Assembly (NCBI GenBank): GCA_004794655.1
Contig: SMMW01000005.1
Coordinates: 434,001-498,000 of the forward strand
Direction of reading: 5' to 3'
Length of the DNA: 64,000 nucleotides
Source: Marisa cornuarietis
Lineage: Eukaryota; Mollusca; Gastropoda; Architaenioglossa; Ampullariidae
The stretch's first letter is position 1; each line of letters starts with the position of its first letter. Shown one piece after another: positions 36,211 through 48,811 of the stretch. A program made the position numbers and the translations under genes. Under the pieces are notes generated by a model that worked only from the letters and a program-made list of their open reading frames with translations, did not search any database and had not been told where the DNA came from.

Positions 36211-36247
36211 CTCTACTTGGGATTTTAAAGAAAGGAAATAAAATAAA

Positions 36248-38112
36248 GCTTGTTGTAGATGTAGATCAGTGAATTCTAAGCGTTCAAGTGTGATTGGAAA
36301 AGTCACAATAACTGTTTGATTATGTAATCTTTCTCCGACAGATGAAACACACACACACACACATATATATATATAGATCTCGTTTGTGTCTCTCGTAAGT
36401 ATTAGTCACGAATAACAAGCCATACAGTAGCTTTTTCACTGGTTACAGTGTTATATGTTTTTTGTGTCTTTATCTCTTTGTGTTTCTCCTCAGCAGTTAT
36501 TAGAGAGATGCACACGCTCCTGTAATGCATGAATGCTGTAACAGGTGACATTATGTACCTCATTCATTTTTACTCATTTTTATGTCATTTTTACTCTCTC
36601 TCTCTCTCTCTCTCACTATATTTCCTCTCGAGTGTCGTTTACTAAACAGTATGAACAGGTAAGACCGTTTGTTATAAATACTTGTATGCAAATTTTCAAC
36701 CATTTTCAGTCTTTTAAGTGTAACAGGATACAGCCTGCTTTCTGGGATGAATAGCTGTGGCTCGCTTTTGCACCGTATTGAGAATGGAGAGTCGGCTGTT
36801 TGCTGCTGAATGTAGTCGCATGTGGTTTGTTACAGTTCACTGGCTTCAACGACAATAAGAAGCTTGCGTGGAATGAGACGGGAGCAAAAAAGAAGATAAC
36901 CTGAGCTCAAGGAAACAGCATGCATAACACATCGCTTTACTCGTTTGACAGAGAAAATATTCCTATGAGCTCCAATAGACAACACAAGAGAGTTCAGATC
37001 GGTGCGAATTTCACTCACGTGTAACACTCCAACACCGTGGAGTGGATGTAAATAATCAAAGTGTCAGTTTTGGTCGAGCGACATGAGAATTTACGCGACG
37101 AAAATAGATGTATTTGTTAAAGTTTCAGATTTCAATGACAGTTCCTTCTTTAAATTCATACCTGGATAAGGGGCAAAAATGCGTTATTCGGCAATTGCTT
37201 TGCTCGTGAAAAGCTTGGTAGCTTTGCTTGCGTCTGATAAACGCCCCTTCGACACACGACATGAGCGTGACCTGAAAAAGATGCGTCGGTAGCAGCTGCT
37301 GGCAGGTATCACGTGACAAAGTCAGCAAATGGAGGCCTGCCGAGGGAGCTGACCTTTGCTCCTTTGCCGGTCGCGACGGCGTCGCGTGTAATTCTAAATA
37401 ATGAGGTCGGTTGCCGTATTCCCATAGAAAAATAGCAACCTGTTACAGTAATAAGAGCATTATTTTTCTACGCTAGTTTTAATTGCACCAGTCCTTTGAA
37501 TACTTTTAGAAATCAGTGTTCTCAGTGGATAGTGGGTGGCACTATATTATGTAGTTTATTTGCAAAGCTACATCCGCGTTGAAACGGGGTCGCTTAGATT
37601 GTGCTACGGTATGATGTGTTCGATGTTGCTCGAGGGATGTACAAAAAACCTGATAAAGTACCGTTTTTGCGGTATATACTTACGGATACGCAATCTATCG
37701 GCCAAAGAAACTGACAGGAGACGTTGTGTTTACCGAATGAGGACATTTACTCATTTAGTATTGGAAAGGTAAGCAGCTATACATCTTTCACGATTCTTCA
37801 AATGTCCAAGGGATAAAGTAGTTGTGCAAAAACGTTTCTAGCATGAATTAAGAGCACTATAGAAGCAAAGGTTAGACACTTTAGTTAATATTCAGTTTTC
37901 CTGAGCAACATACGCTACAACAAAGTTATAATCCATTCGGAAATAGTTCAGGCCAAGTTAGTCGCATTTCGCACTTGGTCACGATGTTCATGTAGCAGAC
38001 GAAAACGAGTCCATTGTGTGATGACTCTTCGTCGTCTGCTATTGTATATTTGCGCACTCGTCTTTTCCCAACGAACAGTGTTAATCTACTCTCTGGTAGC
38101 CTTGTTGCGCGC

Positions 38113-38144
<32 letters not shown>

Positions 38145-39338
38145 TGGTATATCCATAACACATACTTTTGAAAGCTTGAGTTCTTTTACACTTGAAATTG
38201 TTTTTTATTTCACAAATCATTGACTTATACGAGGCCATGGCTTGAAGCGGACGAATCTCACAGAAACAGATGATAGGAAAATAAGACACACCATATCACA
38301 GCAGTCTGCTCAACATGATGACAAATACAAATGTAGATAATGAGTCGGTAAATACAAATGTAAGTCTTCTTTTGTACATTATAATTTACATTAAAACATA
38401 AATCACGCTCTTTGCCTAAAGTAATATAATTAGAAGATAATCCAGTGTACAACTTAACTATAATTTGGTAACTTTACAAATCTTTAAAGTCAATAGGCGC
38501 TAATATGAGTCAAAAACCCATAAATATACAAATTATGTGCGATTATTGTTCCCTTTCTTCGTTGTCTAGCAATGTTTCATCAAAGCTTAATGTTACTTAC
38601 TTGAACGGCAAAGACTATAATTATGTGCAGCGGCCATGTTTTCATCCCAGTGTCCTTTTCTGTAACATTTGAATGTTACGGAGATTATGAATTTGGATTA
38701 CAAGCGCTTCGATAGTATTTCACAGGCTTAGTTTTGGTCAGAAGGTTAACAGCTCTTTTTTTAAAATGTAAATATCTACTAACTTAATTCGGTCTCTAAG
38801 AATATCTAGGCAAAATATTTTATACTCTCACCACGAACTAGTAATAACGTCCTTGCTCTCACTTATGGGAAAGCCTTCCATGTGAGAAGGGTTAACCCTA
38901 ACAACTTATTATTATTATTATTTTTTGTCGAGTGTATTATTTGTTGTCTTTGTGATCGATACCTATGACTTTATTTGTTTTTTTATTGCTAATATAAGAA
39001 AGGCGTTGACATATTTTAAATGCAAGCTTTGTCATACACGTTATGCTTTGTATCCTAAGCTCAACATTTTACAAGTAAGTCTGGAGACAGTGTCGATGCC
39101 ACTTTACGAGAGACTGGGAAATTGATCTGGCCTTGCATTAGATATGGATATATGCTAAAGATAAGTTTATAGATAAGTTTAGTTTGCAGGCTACCACAAA
39201 CTCAAGCACTCAGAATCCACAGCAATAGAATGTCATCCACGAATTTGTATCATTTAGTTTAACCGTTTGAGGACTACACGGAAGCCATATTGTATATGTT
39301 ATAAATTTTGCGCCCTGCGTGCGCGCGTGAGCTAGACA
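36248..39338. other. Region upstream of gene C
   Basis: A minus-strand stretch (about 37160-37285) has a good acceptor and donor around an open frame (V-T-L-M-S-C-V-E-G-A-F), but no partner exons. Otherwise nothing recognised. TTATAAATT near 39298 might be a TATA box for gene C exon 1. Confidence 0.35.
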
Positions 39339-39384
39339 ATGGTTAATCATCTTGTGCTTCTCATCTGGTGTTTCCTGCCTACAG
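39339..39384 (+). CDS. Gene C exon 1: candidate signal peptide
   Basis: ATG opens a 46-nt exon coding M-V-N-H-L-V-L-L-I-W-C-F-L-P-T and ends ACAG before GTGCGC in phase 1, as exon 2 requires (G plus CA gives Ala). A TATA-like word lies only about 40 bp upstream. Confidence 0.5.
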
Positions 39385-41905
39385 GTGCGCTCTTGTTGTC
39401 AATCTTATAACTTACGTATGTCGTGAACGACGAAACATCGATATTATAGCACATGGGACACATTAATATATTAGCTCAAGTATGGTTCCCTCTTTTTCTA
39501 ATTCCGATGCGAAACAGTCGTCTAAGCTCGTCACAGCAGCTCATCTGGTCGCAGGTTTTGTTCTTCGCTTACATTTTGTTTTAACCTGTTCACACTATCA
39601 GATAATTAAGTTGTCTTTGTAGCTGCGTGTTTACGAACCTTTAGAAGTGACATATGACATAATAGTAGGGTACAGTGAAAGCACAGCCTTGACGTAGTCC
39701 GGGGTTATCGAGCAATTCAAGCGGCTGTTATGAACATTTCCTTACAAATATGCTGATAAATTTTATATGCTGAGAATTTTACTATTCAAAATTGTTCAAC
39801 GCCAGTTTCAGTCTTAATTATCCTGATTTCGTCTTTCTAAGTAATAACTAGTACTTTTGCTATTAGTATTACCAATGTAATTCATGAGAGAATGATCAAA
39901 CATATATGAGCTACAGAAGCACAAAATAGGAGGAAACGCTTAAAAATGAGTTCTTCAGCCACTACAGCTAATTTAGTAACATTTAACTAGCAGTTACGTG
40001 GACAAGGGGACTTTCTTTACAATTTGATGGAGAAAAAGGACACTAACGTTATGATCTGTTATCATATTTCTATAATTCCCACCAAAAGCTTATAACTTAA
40101 ATTGCGAGAGAATAAAATATACAACCCTGACAAGTTCTAGAAACATGAATTTGTTACAAAATCACAAATTCACTCACACAAGATTACATTCACTCGTGGC
40201 TAAGTGCTGTCAGGTAAGAGACATACCGAATTTCTCTCGTTCTCTTATTTCTTTGTTATTAAAAGATAAATAACTTCTGCAATCGTTAGGAACCAAAAAA
40301 CGTATATCATTGCTTCCTCTTGCAGGATGGCTACATCCGGGTATGACTTCAAAGCGACTATTAACAAACTAGCAAATTGTTTCGATCGTGTTGATATTAT
40401 GGAAATGGAAAAGATCTGTTTTAGGTCTCAAGTTATGTAAAGGGCTGTCGAATCACTATTGTGCTTTATCTTAAAGTAACATGTCTGTATTCTCAAAGCT
40501 GTGATTTGTTTTAGGCATATTTGCAAGAGAGGGTCTCTTCAGGCACACAGACATTGAAGAATAAGTTTAGTCACGCTTTAACGTTCGCTACAAAAGTATA
40601 ATTTCAAATCTTTTATGGGTGTTAATATTTGCTACAATGTCGATGAGAGAAAGTTCTGCTGGAAATCTCTATACCCAAATGGGTTGCGATCTTTGTTGGA
40701 AACTGTTAGGTGGGGTTCTTTCATCCGACTAAGAACACTCTGTACTAGTGTCTGTGATATGACCTACCTTCTATTTGGTGACACTGCAACATGAAAGTAA
40801 ACACAAGGACAACTTATTTGAGAAAAGATAGAATGAAAATTAGTTATCTGCGGGGCTCTACTTTTTTAGACAACATTAGACGTCAGAAAAGGAGATCGAG
40901 AGAGGTGAGCGGTTCTTAAATAAAGTGAATGAATTACATGTGAATCACCTTCAACGAAAGAATCGTTTTCACAGCTGCCGGAAGGACAAAGGGCGAGTTA
41001 AATAATACTTTGCAAAATGTGAAAGATAAAGGAAACTAAAGATCCAGGTAAGTTGGTTTGGCTTCGTCTTTCTTTGTACAGATCGCAAGCATGGAATCAA
41101 CCAAAATAGACTAAACAGCCAAGACTTTCTGACCTAGTGGAAATTCACGAATAAATAAATACAAATATGTGAAAACTCGGGACCTTTTCCTGTTTTAAGT
41201 CAGTGAAAAGAGACACAACTGTATTGACGCCCTTCATTAGAGAAGACCTATACTCGGTCAGCAGTGCACTTTTGTTTCTCTGGATCCCATGTATCCTTTT
41301 CAGACAAAATAGCAGCATGAATACAAAGAGATGTGTAAATTAAGTTTAAAATAAGTCTCTGCACACAGAAATGTTTACTCAACGTTTCTAACCTGAATTT
41401 ATATATCTCATTTTATTTATATAATACACAGACGTCTGAAAGGTAACACAACTAGTGTGACAAACAATTTATTTTAATTCCATTTAAAAGTACATCATTT
41501 CTTCTTTCAATCATCGTAATCAAACTGTAATCAAAATCATTCACTCTGGGAAAAGAAAACTATGTTACCACTTAGCTGGAATATTGTCAACGAAGTAATG
41601 ACTTTAAATCCTACATGTCAAATGCTTCTATCAAGCTGCTGGGAGATAAAAGGACTCAAGCTGTTCCCTCAGATGCACATTTTGTTGAAGTTTTCAAGAG
41701 ATATAAATGTGAAAGAAAATTTACAATTTGATTTCGATCAGCGCCTGGCTACTCAGGAAATGCGAAGGTTAATTAGTCTCTTTCGCTAGTGTTATTATCT
41801 GTCTTTTGGGGGATCACTTTAACCTGAGTAAGTCGTCTATTAGAAGTAAAATTGGTGCATCCAAGCTCAATTTTTTTATATAAATGTTATATAGATTCAT
41901 ACAGC

Positions 41906-41943
<38 letters not shown>

Positions 41944-44900
41944 GTAAATCAACGTACCATCTGTTATAAAGTGTCATAAACAGTAGCTCTGAAAGTACTG
42001 CACTCAAAGTAGTGAGTTTCTAAGAAGATTAATTCTATATATTTATACACAAGAATATAGTTTAAATACCTAGGTGTGTCAGAAATCTAGTGTACATATC
42101 TCAATAATGAGATTGATAAAATGAACATATTAAAATAGATATACTGTGTCGTTGAATCTGTCCAGCTAGTTCTACTGTTAGCGCAAGTTATTAAATTCGA
42201 AGGGCTTCGTTTTTTTTTAAAGCATGTTAAAGAATGTGATGTACCAGTATCTTATGAATATACACAAACACACTGAATCTCTAATGCTCTAATGTACACG
42301 TGCGCATGCAAACACACACACATACACAGACGAGCACACTAGGATAAACACTCACACAGGAAAGGGATACACAAGTCATCAAAAGTTCATGTCTATGACA
42401 TTTATTAAACATAATTATACCAAACACGCCAGCAGAGACTTTGTGCACGCGCGGAAAACCTGTATGCAGCTGTCACCTGTCCCAGGGTGAAAGACAGAAA
42501 TGTCTTGTAGTGTTACTAAAATTTGCAGCAGGCACCCAACTTATTTTTTGTACGACTTATTAAGTATGATTTGGCTATAAATATGATAATTCTTGGTTCA
42601 GAGGTCGTGTAAGTGGGAAAAATATCAAGTGGTAACTGGAGTGTGTCCTTGTAGCTGCCACTGAAATGTCTTGCCAGATGTACTTACAAGTCAGTTTTAC
42701 AGCGTGGAGCCAGAAATGGGTGTTCCTGCTTTCCTAACACTGCTACTACTCATTTCCAGGAAATTCTTGTTCTATAATTTACAGAATAAAACAGGATCTT
42801 TCCAAATGAAGACTTCATAAACGCTAGATACACACATACTTATTTTTCTTCAAAACTGCTGGTTGCATAGATATGAGTAGGCCAAGTTGTATTTTTTCGA
42901 CATTATACGCATGCTATGATAAAAACCCACGGTGACATGCCAAAGTTAAAGGAATTGAAAGGAGTATGTGATTGGAGATGGCTTGTACAAGAAAGTATGA
43001 AACACAGTGAGTGAAACATCTTGAACTTTCTGAAGTGGCTGTGTAGCAGGGGAAGGGGCAATGGAAGAACGAGATGAACAAAAATACCGAAATAGAAAAC
43101 TGAATAACTACCTTGTCCAAAAATGTCAACTGCGCAGCAGAAATGCACAGTGATAGCAACAATGACCATACTGAAGACGATTTGCCATAGCAATACCATC
43201 AAGTTTGCTACCAGTTACCGATTTTACAAGCTTCTTATAGTTATTAGCCCTGCGGTACAGATGCAAAAAGCGAATTATGCTTACTGATGCTGGAAAAAAC
43301 TATCTCGGCATTCGAGACTCCGTGCTTCATCATCATAAATCCATTGACTACAACGAGCTGATTAACGGTTTTACTAATCTTTCGAAGGGAGGGGATTGAA
43401 AGTTACTGGATACACTTAGCTGATAAAACACGCCACAGCCCTGTCTTGAGAGGCAGCAAGAAAGTGGAATATCCAGTCCATTCTTTTACATTAACCATCA
43501 ATTTTTGTTTCCTGTCCATCTCTGTGTCGACCATCAAAGGTACTGAAAGACGGCATAATTCATAGTCTCGTGCCGGCTGAACACTTTGTCAGAAGAGGCT
43601 CCTAGTGCATGGCTCACAAAGGCGGCGACCGTAAACTCTGCTTGCTGATACAGAAAAAAAGATTCCTTGGTATTTGAGACTGAGTGCCTAAGGAAATCGC
43701 TCTGAATTACATACAAGAAACATTATTTAAACATTATTTACCGAGTACTTTTGCGTGGTGGGAAAAAAGAATCCCTTCCGGCAACAATAAACGGTACAAT
43801 GTTGTCTTGTCTGCCATGTGACCCGACAGAGCACACGCCCATACTTCAGAGTACATTGGGAACCAGGATGACGCCCAGGTGGACAGATGAAAGACTAGCT
43901 ACTTATCGCCGCTGAAAACAGCGTTGGTCGTGATCATGTCAAGCATACACTTTCTGGGTTAAGGCGTGGTAGAGAAGACCGAATGAAATGATGAAAAGAA
44001 AATTGGAGGTGGAGTACATTCAGCATGGGAAATTCAAATAACTTGCGTCGCGAGTTATTTTTCTGTTTTTCTTTATGACATTATTAGAAGTGGAAAACAC
44101 TTTATGGATGTCTCTTCTTTCCAGGGAATAGGCAATGAATCGGGGAGTGGCTGGGTAAGGGGTTATGAACAGTCTAAAAGGAATGTATACCAGTAACATT
44201 CCTTTCACTGTATACTTGAATATTAACTGTGTAAAAAAATATGTCATCCGGGTCGAGTGCACTGTTTACCTGATGGGAAAAGGACGGCAATTATTTTTTT
44301 CCAAACCCTTTTTTAGCTCACAACATCACCCCTCCCCAGAAGGGAGACATTATTTACACCCACTCAGTATCATTAAGCTATTGAAATGTCTGCTTTGTCT
44401 TCTAAAAGAACCGATGTTACCAATTAATTATAAGCTGACAATATCAGTGACAGTTTTGTAAGTGTAAACAAGATACTAATAATTTAAGCAGTTCTTTGAT
44501 GGGAGAAAAATATTAGTATAAAATATAAATCAGTATACATTGATCTGTGCTTTTCTAGAACTGAACTTTATGTATAATATAAAAACAAAAATATCATTTT
44601 GTTTTCTGTAGGCCTCTGGATTGATAAAAGGATAAGTAAAATCACATAAAATGTAAATTTCTAGACTTGAGAAAACTTAAAACACCATTTATAAGGCTTT
44701 TATTAGAGTACTGCAGTGTAACCTACTCAAGTACTAGCTAGAAGTGAAAATACTTTTGTTTTGAAACTTCTTGACAGGAGGAAAGCTGTCTAGCCTGAAG
44801 AGACTGTAAAAGATGGCACACAGCCAAGAACTTGTAAGGGGCATAGGCTTTTCTTATCACTATAATATTTCATCATGCCACATGCACACACCTTTATCAT

Positions 44901-47900
44901 GTGGCACCAGTGACATATCTCTTGCTATTGTATGTTTAAGTGATAAACATGATCTCTCTTTGTTCAAATTAGATTACCATCCCTTTTTTCTTCCATGCAA
45001 ATAGATGCTCGTCTATATATTAAGAGAATGATAGGTAAATGCTTGTACCATGCTTTTTTATGCAGCCTTTGTTAAGTGACTGACAGTCATATTTCAACCT
45101 AGCACCTGTGAAAAGATAAAGATTTTCTTGCTGTTGGTAGTTCAAAAGACAATGTTAGTAATAAAAGGGATGTATGTCAGTAGTACTCCTTTTACATTAT
45201 TGATGAATATGACTGAGTAAGCAGAACTATAACAGATGCAGATCTGAATAGGCAGGGAAGTGTATATGGAGGAGAGCAATGGTTCCCTTAAGCCCCAGAA
45301 ACATGGCAAAGTGTAAGGGGCTTGTTTAAAAGTTCACATACCTGTAAATGTTTTTCATGCTTAATCAAGCCACAGAAATGTTTGGGTGAGTAGTTATCTT
45401 CTATGAGGTAGGATGCATTATATGCTATTTATACTGGATCTTATATATGTGTTTGTATGTATGGGTGCCCATATATATATATATATACACACACATTTTG
45501 AAAAGTTTTTATGAATTTATATGAAGGATGCTTAAGATTAAGATTATTAATGTGTAAAAAAACAATAACATTAGCTACCACTTACAATTTTTTGTACTGC
45601 TTTAGTTTGATAAAATGGTGAATAAAATATTACCTGTCAGTCTACCAAACAATTAAAGGGACTTTTTATAAGGATATTTTCATTTTAGTGTATCTCATAT
45701 CACAAGCATTGCAGTAGTAGAGAGACTGATTTTGTAAGAATCATAATAAGGAGGACGATATGGAGGTGAGAGGGAAAGCTCCGAAGATTGCAAATATGCT
45801 GCACAGGGTGACGGCCATTTTTATATCACTAGGATCTTTCAATGCAATATTTCTCATCTATATTAGAAATGTACACAGATTTTCTAGTAACAGGGTTTCT
45901 TTAGAAAGGCATGCTACTATTTACCTAATGCATTCACTTAATTGTGTATGTCTTTATTTGGCCTTTACTCCCTGCGCTTGTTTTTCAGGGTTTATGCTTT
46001 TCGCACTTTAAAAAGAAAGCAAAACAGTCATACACATTACATCTATGAAAGCTAAATTTTTGTGATTGGTATATTTAAGATCTAATAATCTAACTTCATT
46101 TTAAGCAGTTTAAGCAGTGTAATATCTGTTAAAATTATATATATGTATATATCACACCATAATGTTGATGAAAATTTACATACAGAGAATGCAGCACTTA
46201 CAATATTAATAATGGTTTTCACTTAATGGATGTGAAAAGGTTTTTACTAAGGATTTTATAGAAACATAAGCCATAGAAGTGTTCCAAATTAAAAACAAAA
46301 ATTAAGGGAAACTATATGCATTGTCATTTATAGCTTATACATAGCTATATCAGTTGCTCACAGTTACATTGTCCTTTAAGATTACCTGAAAAATGGTCCT
46401 GCAGAAGGAAGGAAAAGTGAGACTGCTTTTGTAATAACTTTGCATGGTTTTTATTTTTTCTTTGTTTACTAGCAAATGAGAATATTTATACCATATCCCA
46501 TATTGTTTTAGGATTTGTGTCCTCATTTGTACACAAAACCATACTTCGAGTCATACCACAATCAAAAAGGTATCAGAACTGTGCAAGGCAGTTTGTATTT
46601 GTCTACTGTCAATAACAGTGTGATTTGTACTTTAGTTATTGCAACGATTGAAATATATGTAAATTGCAAGATGTTTTGCATGTTAAAAGGGCTTAAAATG
46701 AAAGATTTTAAACAAGCATCAGCTAAGTATTAACTGGTGATCAACTGCATGATGAGTACTTCCTGTTTCATAATACTCTGACTTGTGTTGAAAACAAGTG
46801 AAAGAAGGCTAAAAGCATTTTCAAATGTACGATATTCCTTCTGTACCATTTTTATGCACATACCAAATAAGGTTTTATACCACAACATATCTGTGATGAG
46901 TACAGGATGTACCCATTCCCAAGAAGTATCCATACACAAAGTTATATAATAGCAACTTTTATTTTATACTAGCATATATTTTATACCAGAATGACAATTT
47001 CCATTGATTCCATCGTTCATTCTGAAAAAGTTTTAATTTAAATAACAGTATGAATGTAGCCTTTTGAAATTATAATATGTATTCTGAATTGTTGCATGAT
47101 AATGTAGAATCTGAGAGAGGCGAAGAGTGACAGTAGTAACTTTCTTTTGGGAAAACCCCAAAATTGAGATCTAAAACTGTTGAAGTTTGTATTTTTATAT
47201 TGTTGCAGCATGGCTATTTGGAATAAAGTTCATGTGTCCAAAAGAGTTTAAAAATGGAGTCAACACTGTCAGCTGCAAGGTCAATGTGACAGCTATCAAA
47301 GATGCAGACTGCTCATCACTGCAGCCTTCTGTGACTTTTCACCTGACTGCCAATTCTTTCAGAGCAATGATGTGCCACGCCCCACACTTTGGTTTTTCTG
47401 CCTGTGCTAAGGAGCAAAATGCTGGTGACTGTTGGTGTAACAGGTCAGACGGGGATATCTTTGAATATATTTTTTCTTACACAGCCAATCACACCCAAGA
47501 TGTAGGAGCAAAGCTGGACTGTGAACTGTGTGCACTGCCTAACAACTATCTGGATGAGCAAATCAGCAATAGCTGCAGAAGTTTAAAATTTGGTGAGTAA
47601 TTTATGATGATGGGAAGGAGATATAAACATACAGTTAAAATAAAAATGGATACAGTATAAAAAATAATGTGAAGGCTGAATTTTACTTATTTATATTTGA
47701 AAATACTCTGCACTTATGTATGAAAACGGACTATGGTATTGCAGAAAAAAGTGGGAAGAACTGCCAGAAGTGAGATATGTCAAAAATTTAAGGGAAAAAA
47801 AAAGTTTTTTTAAAAAAATTTATATTCTTTAACAATATTTCTCAATTTTTTAATGTTCGCAATAACTATACACTTTTAAAAACCTAAAATATTTTTAATT

Positions 47901-48777
47901 TAGGATCAATTATCAAATTAATTATTGGTATGATTTTTTGAAGTCCCCATTGATTTTGTCTATTGCCCTGGGTGCCAAAATTCTGTAGTACTTCGCTGTA
48001 AATACAACATTGTTGTAATCAACTCAATTCATCATTGAATGTTTTCCACACATTTTTCTCAAGTTTAATAAAGTTAAGTGACTTGTGACTGGGAATTGCT
48101 CATTAAATATTGTAAGAAATGAACAGGACCTACCTGCTGATTTAAACATCTACATCAGTAACACTTTACAACATTAGAACCAGTCAAAATAGCTTAATGT
48201 ATCAAAACAATTGTCTCATCTGTGGGAAGCTTAAAGATACTGATATAAATAAAAAAGAGTAATATAAAATACAATGAAAAAACAATCTTTGCAGCATCAT
48301 TTTCATGATACAAACTACAGCATAAGCCAGAGACACTAGATTTTATACAAGGTTTCCTGATAACTGCTAGAAAACATCAAGCTTTATGTGTTATTTTTAT
48401 TTACTGTGCTGCAAAACAGTATTGATATCCGCCATGTGCCCATCATTGACTCCTTTAATTCCCACTAAAAACATATCTGTTCCACTTGCATTTCTCCTTA
48501 CCTCACTCAACATTGTTGTCAATAGTTGTGAATATAGTCAATTGACTAGTCCGTCTGTTCGTCTTCCTTTATTTATTAATGATGCTCGCCACTCTTATTG
48601 CTTGTTCCCCGATTCCCCTCTGTGTCTTTTATATTTGTCTTTTATTACTTGTCCGCATAGTTGTTTCTCCTTCCATCCTTTGTATTTTGTCCATGTCTCT
48701 TACTTGTCTTAAGCACCGAGAGCATAATACTCCTTGGTGAAGGTGATTATGCGCTATAAAAATCACATGTTTATTAA

Positions 48778-48811
<34 letters not shown>

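Larger units (their letters stand above)
39385..47208. other. Gene C intron 1
   Basis: 7.8 kb with CT/CA microsatellites near 41910-41943, the minus-strand candidate exon at 43112-43199 and the diverged duplication described separately. Many short ORFs (41562-41789, 44165-44461, 45760-46011, 46515-46733) have no recognised content. Confidence 0.45.

Noticed and set aside
36072..36272. 66-residue ORF starting M-R-R-R-M-L-Q-Q
   Set aside because: It is in a different frame from the better-supported terminal exon with acceptor, stop and AATAAA; it crosses that stop and signal.
37160..37285. Minus-strand exon with good acceptor and donor (V-T-L-M-S-C-V-E-G)
   Set aside because: Phase 0 to 2 does not follow from the phase-1 donor of the 43.1-kb candidate exon, and no linking exon was found; kept only as a note in the region entry.
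42716..42820. Plus-strand signal-peptide-like start (M-G-V-P-A-F-L-T-L-L-L-L-I-S)
   Set aside because: No GT donor of acceptable quality follows the hydrophobic core; the frame simply stops after about 33 residues.
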